This document shows positions 5,737 through 11,253 of a stretch of DNA of 11,253 nucleotides, one piece after another. A program made the translations under genes and the position numbers. Position 1 is the first letter of the stretch; every line of letters begins with the position of its first letter. Where the stretch lies: assembly GCA_902493755.1 (NCBI GenBank), contig CABURF010000017.1:1-11253 (forward strand), in the 5' to 3' direction. The DNA comes from an uncultured Coriobacteriia bacterium (GTDB taxonomy: Bacteria; Actinomycetota; Coriobacteriia; Coriobacteriales; QAMH01). Under the pieces are notes generated by a model. The model did no database searches. It was not told the DNA's origin and was given only the letters and a program-made list of their open reading frames with translations.

Positions 5737-7074
5737 TTAGCTATTGAGCATGAAGATGAGCACGCCGATAACGATGAGCAGCGCGACGATGATGCCGATG
5801 ACCCAGGGACTCGAGATGGAGCGTTGCTGCAGGTCTTCCTCGTGCTCCTCTTCCAAAACGTCCATGGCATCATCGACAGTGACGACACCGAGCATGACGC
5901 CCTGCTCGTCGACGACAGGAATGGCAAGCAAGTCGTACTTGGCAATGGTCTGCGCGCACTCCTCCTGGTCGAGGTCGGGATGCACGGTGAGAAGCTCCTT
6001 CGTGCTAAGCTCATCGAGTGACATCTCGGGCTTGGCGATGACAAGCGTGCGCAGGCTGAGTACACCAGTGAGCACATCGTTGTCGGACACGAGGTAAAGG
6101 TAGTGGATGCTCTCCTGATTCTCATCCATCTTGCGTATAGCCTCGATGGCATCCGAGACGGTTAGATCATTGTTCACGGCAAGGAAATCGGTGGTCATGA
6201 TACCGCCGGCCGTCTCTTCCTTGTAGCCGAGCAACGACCGCACCGAGGCCGACTCCTCGACACCCATGAGACGTAGGAGTTTCTCAGCCTTATCGTAAGG
6301 TAGATCGCCAATGATATCGGCGGCGTCATCCGGATCCATCTCGTTGAGGACGGCGGCGCCACGACTCGTGGTCATGTCCTCGATAACATCGGCCTGGAAC
6401 TCGTCCTCGAGTTCGGCAACCGCATCGGCTGCCTGACCAGCGTCGAGCTTGTCGAAGACAGCTTGGCGATGCTGCGGCTCGAGCTGCTCGATGATATCGG
6501 CGACATCGGCCGGATGCATGTCATGCAGACGCTTGTGGCTCACGGAGAGCTTGATCTGCGACATGTCCCGCTCGATGAGTTCCATGTAGTTCCACGCGAT
6601 GAGACGCTCCTTGAGCGGATGCCCAAAAGCCGTCGCGATGGCGTTGACGGCCTTCTCGAGATGCGGTGAGATGCCGAAGAGCAGGCCGCGGATGCCTGTC
6701 TCGGCACCGAGCAGGCGCAGACCCGCCGGACTATCGGAAAGCTTGAGGTCGTTAACGCGCACGACCTTCATGCCCTGCGTGTCGACAATCTGCTTGTCGA
6801 GCAAATCACGAGCGAGCAGCACCTCATCGGGCTGCAGATACGAGAAGCGAATATCCGACGATGGCACGTTGAGACGCACGCAGCTGCCATCATAGGAGTC
6901 AACGTACTTGCGCCACGAAATCATAAAAGGAGTCTTGCGCGGACCAATAAAAGCCAGCGAGGTAACACGCGGGAAGACCTCGCCGGTGGCGATGGCCAAG
7001 TCACTGATAACGCCGATTTGTTCGCCGTCCTTATCGAAGACGGGTTGCTTGAGAATCTGACGCAGATAGATCAT
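5737..7074 (-). CDS. PRC-barrel / MgtE_N / CBS-pair protein with C-terminal membrane anchor (magnesium sensor)
   Basis: The protein has 445 residues. Two PRC-barrel-like segments (about 1-80 and 85-135) are followed by an MgtE_N superhelix (about 180-280, HPADVADIIEQL...DPDDAADIIGDLP), a CBS pair (about 288-410) and one C-terminal helix (about 423-443). In the Mg2+ channel MgtE, the N domain and CBS pair bind cytosolic Mg2+ and gate a five-helix pore. Here the pore is absent and only a tail anchor remains, so the protein probably senses Mg2+ and acts on a partner, most simply the transporter encoded next. ATG at 7074-7072 follows GAGGAG, and that Shine-Dalgarno can be masked by the leader (7081-7197). 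It is the first gene of the three-gene operon. Confidence 0.88.
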   Translation of the reverse strand: MIYLRQILKQPVFDKDGEQIGVISDLAIATGEVFPRVTSLAFIGPRKTPFMISWRKYVDSYDGSCVRLNVPSSDIRFSYLQPDEVLLARDLLDKQIVDTQGMKVVRVNDLKLSDSPAGLRLLGAETGIRGLLFGISPHLEKAVNAIATAFGHPLKERLIAWNYMELIERDMSQIKLSVSHKRLHDMHPADVADIIEQLEPQHRQAVFDKLDAGQAADAVAELEDEFQADVIEDMTTSRGAAVLNEMDPDDAADIIGDLPYDKAEKLLRLMGVEESASVRSLLGYKEETAGGIMTTDFLAVNNDLTVSDAIEAIRKMDENQESIHYLYLVSDNDVLTGVLSLRTLVIAKPEMSLDELSTKELLTVHPDLDQEECAQTIAKYDLLAIPVVDEQGVMLGVVTVDDAMDVLEEEHEEDLQQRSISSPWVIGIIVALLIVIGVLIFMLNS

Positions 7075-7243
7075 GCGGGTGGACTCCTCTATTCATACCT
7101 GTGCGCCGCGCAGGTGAGACCGCGCGGGTGCGACCCGCGCGCAGTTCTGATATGCGTGGCGAAACGACGGCCCCACCGGGCCGCCTAGAGGAGGTCCGGA
7201 AAGGCTAACTACTGTGAGGTCGGGGTTTCACAGAGTTCCTTTC
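7075..7243 (-). ncRNA. Candidate cis-regulatory RNA (leader of the magnesium operon)
   Basis: In the transcript, 7197-7186 (GGACCTCCTCTA) can pair with 7091-7081 (TAGAGGAGTCC): 11 bp with one bulged C, burying the GAGGAG Shine-Dalgarno of the sensor gene. The helix encloses three hairpins: CGGCCC/GGGCCG (7168-7183), CGCGCGGGT/ACCCGCGCG (7121-7141, 3-nt loop) and ACCTGTGC/GCGCAGGT with one G-U (7097-7115). A further two-part hairpin stands 5' of it: GAAAGG/CCTTTC (7199-7204 with 7238-7243) enclosing CTGTGA/TCACAG (7212-7217 with 7228-7233). No M-box signature was found. A Mg2+-dependent translational switch is inferred. Confidence 0.55.
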
Positions 7244-7265
7244 TTCTGGACAACAAAAAAGCGTC

Positions 7266-7360
7266 TGGCGGAGAGCTGGGGATTCGAACCCCAGATAGGG
7301 CTATCTAACCCTATACTCGCTTAGCAGGCGAGCGCCTTCAGCCAACTCGGCCAGCTCTCC
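7266..7360 (-). tRNA. tRNA-Ser (anticodon GCT)
   Basis: On the minus strand the acceptor arms GGAGAGC/GCTCTCC, an anticodon loop CTGCTAA on stem CTCGC/GCGAG, a long class-II variable arm (ATAGGG/CCCTAT) and T arm TGGGG-TTCGAAT-CCCCA are all intact. The discriminator is G, usual for tRNA-Ser, and CCA is encoded (7268-7266). A T6 run (7260-7255) just downstream may end transcription. Confidence 0.96.
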
Positions 7361-7383
7361 GTGCCAATTCGACGCAAATCGGA

Positions 7384-7389
7384 ATGATA
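7384..7389 (-). promoter_or_regulatory. Extended -10 promoter element for tRNA-Ser
   Basis: On the minus strand TGC-TATCAT is an extended -10 (TGn) element about 24 nt before the tRNA 5' end. No good -35 is seen. The same form, TGC-TATGAT, precedes the small gene at 7827-8078. Confidence 0.45.
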
Positions 7390-7426
7390 GCACAAACGTT
7401 ACAAGGTGATACACGCCGCATTCGGA

Positions 7427-7819
7427 CTAGTCGAGCGGATTGCCCGGATGAGCGGCTGCCTGCATGCGAACCCATGCCACGCGCTTGGCCTCTGGCTCAT
7501 CAAGGCAGGCAGCAAATCCGGGCACGGCAACGAGCCGATAGCCCGTGACATGCGCGGGAGCATCTGCGGCAAAGGCCTGCTCGTCTAGATCGAAAGCCCT
7601 GCGTAAGGCATCAATCGAGGCGTCATCGATTGCGATGAGTGACCAGGGGTCCGCCTCGAAGACGAAGCGCTTGAGGTCATCGATGCCGGCAAGCTGCACG
7701 ATGGCGCAGCCATCCGCATAACCGAGCGCCTGCGCAGCGGATTGCAGGGCAGAAGCCACACGCACGTCGAGAGGCGCATTCGCGAGCACGACGAGCGTGG
7801 TGTCTTGGGCCTGCGTCAT
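7427..7819 (-). CDS. Hypothetical protein, 130 residues
   Basis: I do not recognise this family. The protein is soluble, with alternating hydrophobic segments (TTLVVLANAPLD near the start, WSLIAIDDASID around 59-70, YRLVAVPGFAACLDEP around 94-109) that suggest a small alpha/beta fold. No signal peptide, membrane helix or metal motif is seen. It begins 7 nt after the stop of the 83-residue gene, so the two probably form one transcript. No clear Shine-Dalgarno precedes the ATG at 7819; initiation by coupling to the upstream gene is likely. The stop is followed by the tRNA-Ser promoter region. The composition matches a real gene, but the function is unknown. Confidence 0.7.
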   Translation of the reverse strand: MTQAQDTTLVVLANAPLDVRVASALQSAAQALGYADGCAIVQLAGIDDLKRFVFEADPWSLIAIDDASIDALRRAFDLDEQAFAADAPAHVTGYRLVAVPGFAACLDEPEAKRVAWVRMQAAAHPGNPLD

Positions 7820-7826
7820 AGAAAGC

Positions 7827-8078
7827 TTAGACAGCGGTGACCGTTACGCCCGTGTCGGCGTCATCACGCTCGATGGCATCTTGAGCCTCGGTAAGCATCT
7901 CGCGCACGTTATCGAGCTCCATCTGGATCTTCTGGAGCTGCATGGCGGTGCGCTCCATCTGCCCATCGGACGCGAGATGGTACATGCGATGCGTCCAGCG
8001 CCTTGTCAAAGCAACCGTCTCGTCAATCTGATTGACCGTATCCTTGAGCTGCTGGGTGTTTACGCCATTTGCGCACAT
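7827..8078 (-). CDS. Small helical protein, 83 residues
   Basis: The start is placed at the ATG (8078-8076) because TGGAGG lies 6 nt upstream. A longer frame reaching 8210 runs through the palindrome at 8171-8207 and has no RBS. The sequence MCANGVNTQQLKDTVNQIDETV continues into heptad-like helices (QMERTAMQLQKIQMELDNVREML), suggesting a two-helix coiled coil or helical hairpin, and ends in an acidic tail (DDADTGVTVTAV). There are no cysteine clusters, signal peptide or membrane segment. It could be an oligomerising partner of the protein encoded 7 nt downstream. The family is not recognised. Confidence 0.75.
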   Translation of the reverse strand: MCANGVNTQQLKDTVNQIDETVALTRRWTHRMYHLASDGQMERTAMQLQKIQMELDNVREMLTEAQDAIERDDADTGVTVTAV

Positions 8079-8114
8079 GATTAACCTCCAGTTGGAATTC
8101 ACACGTATTGCGAA

Positions 8115-8120
8115 ATCATA
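8115..8120 (-). promoter_or_regulatory. Extended -10 promoter element for the 83-residue gene
   Basis: Minus-strand TGC-TATGAT, with a predicted start about 30 nt before the ATG. No clear -35 is present, as expected for extended -10 promoters. Confidence 0.45.
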
Positions 8121-8170
8121 GCACGTTGCAGTGATGGGAGGAATGCTGCGTGGCGCGTGCGCATGATGGC

Positions 8171-8207
8171 AACCAGACAAAGCCCGCCGGGGCACTTTTG
8201 TCTGGTT
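8171..8207. repeat. Palindromic terminator-like element (dispersed repeat copy 2)
   Basis: Arms AACCAGACAAA (8171-8181) and TTTGTCTGGTT (8197-8207) are perfect 11-mers around a GCCC/GGGC core. It lies between divergently transcribed genes, where neither needs a terminator. Bases 8168-8204 match 827-863 at 31 of 37 positions. Confidence 0.65.
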
Positions 8208-8225
8208 CAATGCAAAAGAGCAGTG

Positions 8226-8253
8226 TTGACATGGTCGGCTGCGGTGGTATTAT
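8226..8253 (+). promoter_or_regulatory. Promoter of tRNA-Arg
   Basis: TTGACA (8226-8231), a 16-nt spacer and TATTAT (8248-8253). The predicted start near 8260 leaves a leader of about 8 nt before the tRNA. Confidence 0.75.
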
Positions 8254-8267
8254 GTTCAGGCTTCATC

Positions 8268-8344
8268 GGGGCATTACCTCAGCTGGATAGAGGGACTGAC
8301 TACGAATCAGTACGTCAGGGGTTCGAATCCCTTATGCCCCACCA
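8268..8344 (+). tRNA. tRNA-Arg (anticodon ACG)
   Basis: Acceptor arms GGGGCAT/ATGCCCC, D stem CCTC/GAGG, anticodon stem ACTGA/TCAGT with loop CTACGAA, and T loop TTCGAAT are intact, and the CCA end is encoded (8342-8344). The ACG anticodon is normally edited to ICG by TadA to read CGN codons. Confidence 0.96.
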
Positions 8345-8353
8345 TGAAAAGCG

Positions 8354-8388
8354 CAGGCCAGAGACTTATGTCCCTGGCCTGTTTTTTT
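8354..8388 (+). terminator. Terminator of tRNA-Arg
   Basis: Stem CAGGCCAG/CTGGCCTG (8354-8361, 8374-8381), one A/C mismatch, then GAC/GTC with loop TTAT. A run of seven T (8382-8388) follows. This is a classical rho-independent terminator 10 nt after the tRNA. Confidence 0.9.
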
Positions 8389-8429
8389 GCATGTGTGTTT
8401 CGTGTGCGCTTGGTGAGGTACCGCACCTA

Positions 8430-8518
8430 TATAATACGCACACATGCCAAAACCCCATCTCAAACAATAGGGGCATCACACAAGGACGGGCCGGCATCAT
8501 GCCGGCCCGTCTTGTTTT
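8430..8518 (+). ncRNA. Possible small RNA gene
   Basis: A consensus TATAAT (8430-8435, in CTATATAATACG) is followed about 50 nt later by a perfect 12-bp hairpin GACGGGCCGGCA/TGCCGGCCCGTC (8485-8496, 8500-8511) and the T-rich tail TTGTTTT (8512-8518). A transcript of about 75 nt starting near 8442 would include a CCCC/GGGG stem-loop (about 8453-8473). The -35 is weak and no coding frame is present. The hairpin may instead be a second tRNA terminator. Confidence 0.35.
8485..8518 (+). terminator. Strong rho-independent terminator
   Basis: A 12-bp perfect GC-rich stem, 3-nt loop and T-rich tail on the plus strand. It blocks readthrough from tRNA-Arg, or ends the putative small RNA, before the convergent cyclophilin gene. 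Confidence 0.75.
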
Positions 8519-8526
8519 GCTTGACG

Positions 8527-8560
8527 GAACGGGGCGGCCACCAAAGCAGCTGCCCCGTTC
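8527..8560 (-). terminator. Hairpin downstream of the cyclophilin gene
   Basis: Arms GAACGGGGC (8527-8535) and GCCCCGTTC (8552-8560) are perfect 9-mers beginning 10 nt past the stop at 8571. The T-tract on the minus strand is poor, so termination there is likely but not certain. Confidence 0.55.
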
Positions 8561-8570
8561 TCGCTCCTGC

Positions 8571-9611
8571 TTAGAGCAGGCCCGTCGTGATCTTCTCGAT
8601 GACGGGGCGCTTATCCCTATCAATCATTCCGTTGCCAGGATCGTCACCGGGCTTGCCAATCTCGTCGCAAATCTTGTCCACGATCTCGATACCGTCGATG
8701 ACATGACCAAACGCGGCATAGTGACCATCCAAGTCAGTCACATCCTTGTGGCAGATGAAGAACTGCGAGCTGCCGGAGTTGGGATCGGTAGAGCGGGCCA
8801 TCGAAATCGCACCCCTCGTGTGCGAGACGGGATTATCGAAGCCGTTGTCGGCGAACTCGCCATAGATATTCTCGCCGCTACCGCCGCTGCCCGTGCCCAG
8901 CGGATCGCCACCCTGCATCATGAAGTCCTTGATGATGCGATGGAAACCAAGTCCATTGTAGAAGCCCTTATTGGCAAGCGTTACGAAGTTATCGACCGTC
9001 TCGGGAGCGGCAGTGGCATCGAGGGAGACCGTGATGGTGCCCAGACCCTTCACCTCGATATCGGCGTAATACTCCGTGCCATACCAACTCTCGCCTTCGT
9101 ACTTCCATCCCTTGCTTACCAGAATATCTCGTTCGCCAGCATCCTTGGTGTAGTGATGGTTATTCGCAAACTCGTTGGGGTTGTAGAGGCGGTACAGCAC
9201 AACGTGCTTCGTGGCGTTGGAGCGCCAGCGCTCGCCCTCGTCAACCCAGCCTATAGCAACAAGGCTGTCACGCTCGACAGTGCTCATCGTGTAGTGATGC
9301 TCGCCGGCGTTGGGATTGTAGACGCGATATACCGGCTCGCCCTCGGTGGGGGCAACCCAGCCCCTGCCCTCGTCATCCCAGCCGTTATTCACGCAATTGT
9401 CGCGCTCGACCTCGCTCGACGTGTAGAAGTGCTCGCCAGAGTTGGGATTGTAGAGACGGAACATGACCTCGGCGCCCGTCTTGCCGTTAGCCGCATAGGC
9501 CTGCTGGGCAGGTTGCGCAGCCAGCGTGGCCGCCAAGGCGATCGCGCATGCGCAGAACGCGGCAAGCAGCGCCCTCGCGACTCTCCAATGTGTTGACTTC
9601 GAAATCTCCAT
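8571..9611 (-). CDS. Secreted cyclophilin-type peptidyl-prolyl isomerase with three N-terminal DUF5648 repeats
   Basis: The protein has 346 residues. A Sec signal peptide (1-40, hydrophobic core LLAAFCACAIALAATLAA, likely cut after AYA) is followed by three DUF5648-type repeats: 50-85 (MFRLYNPNSGEHFY...NGWDDEGRGW), 94-129 and 139-177. A cyclophilin domain occupies about 184-342. Family hallmarks are FHRIIKDFMMQGGDP (223-237), ISMARS (269-274), SGSSQFFI (279-286) and the AFGHVIDG segment (300-307), so catalytic residues appear intact. It should catalyse Xaa-Pro cis-trans isomerisation outside the membrane, with the repeats probably binding wall or extracellular ligands. No LPXTG or lipobox is seen. 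AAGGAGG precedes the ATG. It follows the BspA-type gene by 43 nt, and the two share near-identical repeats. The combination of repeats and isomerase is unusual. Confidence 0.92.
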   Translation of the reverse strand: MEISKSTHWRVARALLAAFCACAIALAATLAAQPAQQAYAANGKTGAEVMFRLYNPNSGEHFYTSSEVERDNCVNNGWDDEGRGWVAPTEGEPVYRVYNPNAGEHHYTMSTVERDSLVAIGWVDEGERWRSNATKHVVLYRLYNPNEFANNHHYTKDAGERDILVSKGWKYEGESWYGTEYYADIEVKGLGTITVSLDATAAPETVDNFVTLANKGFYNGLGFHRIIKDFMMQGGDPLGTGSGGSGENIYGEFADNGFDNPVSHTRGAISMARSTDPNSGSSQFFICHKDVTDLDGHYAAFGHVIDGIEIVDKICDEIGKPGDDPGNGMIDRDKRPVIEKITTGLL

Positions 9612-9626
9612 GAATTCCTCCTTCGT

Positions 9627-9661
9627 GCGCTAGGCGCCATCTTTCCAGGATGCGTTAGCGC
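9627..9661 (-). other. Intergenic hairpin overlapping the BspA-type stop codon
   Basis: GCGCTA/TAGCGC arms (9627-9632, 9656-9661), extended by GCGC/GCGT with one bulge, enclose a 14-nt loop. The hairpin includes the TAA stop of the upstream gene and ends about 8 nt before the RBS of the cyclophilin gene. Without a T-tract it may set relative expression or mRNA stability of the second gene. Confidence 0.45.
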
Positions 9662-11253
9662 CCCTCGATTCCATACCAACCTATGCCCTCGTCGTTCCAA
9701 CCAATGCTAACAAGATGGTTGTGCTCGACTTCGCTGGACGTGTAGTTGTGATTGTTCGCATACTCATTGGGATTGTACTCGCGCATGAGCGGCGTATATC
9801 CACCCGAATACCACCTCACGCCTTCGTCAATCCAACCCAGGCTTGTGAGGTTATTCTTCTCGACGGTGCTCATCGTGTAGTGATGCTCACCGGGCAAGTT
9901 GGGGTTATAGAGACGATAGACCGGCTGGCCCTCGGACGGGGCAATCCAACCGATGCCCTCGTCGTTCCAGCCGTTGACCACGCAATTGTCGCGCTCGACC
10001 TCGCTCGACGTGTAGAAGTGCTCGCCGGAGTTGGGGTTGTACAGGCGGAACATCGTGATGCGATCGCCCTGGGGCTCCGTAGGCCTGGGCTTCTCGGGAT
10101 CATCCGGAATGTACCTGCTGTAGCTATCAGCCGCGTTGTTACGATCGGCGGCGATCTGCGCAGCCGTGAAGGTCCTGTCCAGGGCGGCCGAACGCCATTC
10201 GCCCTCGGGCAATGTCGTAAGCACTTCGTTTCTCGCGCCCTTGAAGCTAAAGCCAGTACCGAGCTTCACCTCGGCAAGATCATCACAGCCACCGAACATC
10301 TTGTAGGGGCCAAGCTCCATCCTTGTCACCTTGGAGGTGTCGAAGTTCGAGAGATCCAGCGAGCGGAGCGCCTTGCAGCCATAGAACATGCCCTCCATGC
10401 TGATGACATCGGAGGTGTCGAATTTCGAGACATCGAGCGAGCCGATGGAGGAACAGCCGGAGAACATGTTGCCCATGACCGCGACGCGCGAGGTGTCGAA
10501 GTTCGAAACGTCCAGGGAACCGAGCGAGGCGCAACCAGAGAACATGCTGTCCATGTGCGTCACGCGCGAGGTGTCGAACCTGGAGACATCGAGAGATGAC
10601 AGGCGCGGACAACTCGCGAACATGCCCGTCATGACCTCGACTTTTGAGGTATCAAAGCCCGATACGTTCAACGTGCTCAGCTCCGTACACGACTCGAACA
10701 TGGCCTGCATCTTGATGACCTTCGATGTGTTGAACCCGGAAACGTCAAGAGAGGTGAGAGCCGAACAGCCCTTGAACATCATGGTCATGTCCTCGACATT
10801 GGCCGTGGAGAGCTTCGTCGCATCAACGGATGCAAGGCGGGTGCATCCGAGGAACATGCTCTCCATGCTCGTGGTGCGGGTGGTGTCCAGACCAGCCAGG
10901 TCGATGGACGTGATGAATGCACAGTCAGCGAACATGCCGCTCAGGTTCTCGTTCGCCTTAACACCAGGCTTGACGATCACGGATCTGATGGCGCTACGGT
11001 GCTCGAGCCATGGAGCGCTGTTGCCCGTATGATACTCGAGGTTGGCAAGCGTGCCGCTTGAGCCATTGGCAGGGGCGATGGTGAGGGTGCCTGCGCCATC
11101 GATTGTCCAGGTGCACTCACCGCTCGTGCCGCCTGCGGGATTGTCCGCATGGGCAGAAAGCGCCGCAACGGGCACGAGAGCCAGTGCCAACGCCAGCGTG
11201 CAAAGGATCGCAATGGCGCCTCTCAACGGCATGACTTGCGTCTTGATATTCAT
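9655..11253 (-). CDS. Secreted BspA-type 26-residue-repeat protein with three C-terminal DUF5648 repeats
   Basis: The protein has 532 residues. A Sec signal peptide (1-37, core AIAILCTLALALALVPVAAL, likely cut near AHA-D) is followed by a short beta-rich lead-in (47-100) and a leucine-rich-like array. 'MF-x-x-C' recurs at residues 107, 133, 159, 185, 211, 237, 263 and 289 with exact 26-residue spacing, then at 319 after a small insertion. The repeat reads LxSLDVSxFDTSxVxxMxxMFxxC, the DUF285 / 26-residue surface-protein type used for adhesion and host contact. A Pro/charged linker (384-398) leads to three DUF5648-type repeats (401-436, 446-481, 490-526). No LPXTG or transmembrane anchor is present, so it is probably released or held non-covalently. 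The ATG is the last codon of the window; its RBS and promoter are not visible, so a longer N-terminus cannot be fully excluded. Confidence 0.92.
   Translation of the reverse strand: MNIKTQVMPLRGAIAILCTLALALALVPVAALSAHADNPAGGTSGECTWTIDGAGTLTIAPANGSSGTLANLEYHTGNSAPWLEHRSAIRSVIVKPGVKANENLSGMFADCAFITSIDLAGLDTTRTTSMESMFLGCTRLASVDATKLSTANVEDMTMMFKGCSALTSLDVSGFNTSKVIKMQAMFESCTELSTLNVSGFDTSKVEVMTGMFASCPRLSSLDVSRFDTSRVTHMDSMFSGCASLGSLDVSNFDTSRVAVMGNMFSGCSSIGSLDVSKFDTSDVISMEGMFYGCKALRSLDLSNFDTSKVTRMELGPYKMFGGCDDLAEVKLGTGFSFKGARNEVLTTLPEGEWRSAALDRTFTAAQIAADRNNAADSYSRYIPDDPEKPRPTEPQGDRITMFRLYNPNSGEHFYTSSEVERDNCVVNGWNDEGIGWIAPSEGQPVYRLYNPNLPGEHHYTMSTVEKNNLTSLGWIDEGVRWYSGGYTPLMREYNPNEYANNHNYTSSEVEHNHLVSIGWNDEGIGWYGIEGR

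Noticed and set aside
7112..7124. Plus-strand GGTGAGACCGCG resembling the T-box core TGGNACCGCG
   Set aside because: It has one mismatch in the core, no plus-strand gene or specifier hairpin goes with it, and the bases are explained by the minus-strand leader hairpins.
7188..7205. AGGTCCGGAAAGG, like the SRP RNA GGAA tetraloop region or RNase P RNA GTCCGG segment
   Set aside because: The flanks do not form the SRP apical helix, and no other conserved blocks of either RNA are present in the short space available.
7075..7260. M-box (ykoK) Mg2+ riboswitch
   Set aside because: The location is right, but none of the conserved M-box segments was found on the minus strand. An Rfam RF00380 search would settle it.
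8079..8210. N-terminal extension of the 83-residue gene to an ATG at 8210
   Set aside because: It would translate through the 11-bp palindrome and the predicted promoter. The ATG at 8078 has a good TGGAGG at proper spacing.
8268..8344. tRNA-Arg as an integration site (attB/attL)
   Set aside because: No integrase and no repeated copy of the tRNA 3' end was found in the window.
8157..9596. Long plus-strand open frame antisense to the cyclophilin gene
   Set aside because: It runs through tRNA-Arg and two terminators, has no RBS, and mirrors the codon pattern of the intact minus-strand cyclophilin gene.
9715..10599. Plus-strand open frame antisense to the BspA-type gene
   Set aside because: It arises from the periodic codons of the repeat array. 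The minus strand has the signal peptide and recognised repeats.
10290..10935. Periodic repeats considered as a CRISPR array
   Set aside because: The 78-bp units are coding, in frame and degenerate. There are no identical repeats with unique spacers and no cas genes.

Overview
The window looks like chromosomal DNA of an anaerobic, moderately high-GC actinobacterium of the class Coriobacteriia (Eggerthella/Slackia-like). This is inference from content: a catechol-dehydroxylase-like molybdoenzyme, an NRAMP-related magnesium transporter with Mg2+-type motifs, and secreted proteins built from DUF5648 and 26-residue BspA-type repeats. Every protein gene lies on the minus strand. The only plus-strand gene is tRNA-Arg. 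The description below runs in increasing coordinates, so transcription runs right to left.

Region 1 (1-4199) holds a molybdopterin enzyme cut by the window edge and, upstream of it, a two-gene operon. That operon encodes an 899-residue fusion of two complete MFS transporters and a small 8-Cys protein carrying two degenerate DAV[ST]xAT motifs. The upstream regions of the molybdoenzyme and of the MFS operon share a 19-bp motif, so they may be co-regulated and form one uptake-and-reduction unit.

Region 2 (4200-7265) is a magnesium operon: PRC/MgtE_N/CBS tail-anchored sensor, then NRAMP-related Mg2+ transporter, then a small Cys-rich protein. Its leader can fold three GC-rich hairpins enclosed by an 11-bp helix that sequesters the Shine-Dalgarno sequence of the first gene. 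It does not resemble the M-box and is the best candidate here for an undescribed regulatory RNA.

Region 3 (7266-8570) holds tRNA-Ser(GCT) on the minus strand, a two-gene unit of small unknown proteins, and a palindromic element that recurs at 827-863. It also holds tRNA-Arg(ACG) on the plus strand with a clear promoter and terminator, and a possible small RNA.

Region 4 (8571-11253) encodes two exported proteins in tandem: a BspA-type 26-residue-repeat protein, and a cyclophilin fused to an N-terminal stalk. Both carry three DUF5648 repeats, and these are similar enough in DNA to indicate recent duplication or gene conversion.

No transposase, integrase, phage gene or CRISPR array was seen.
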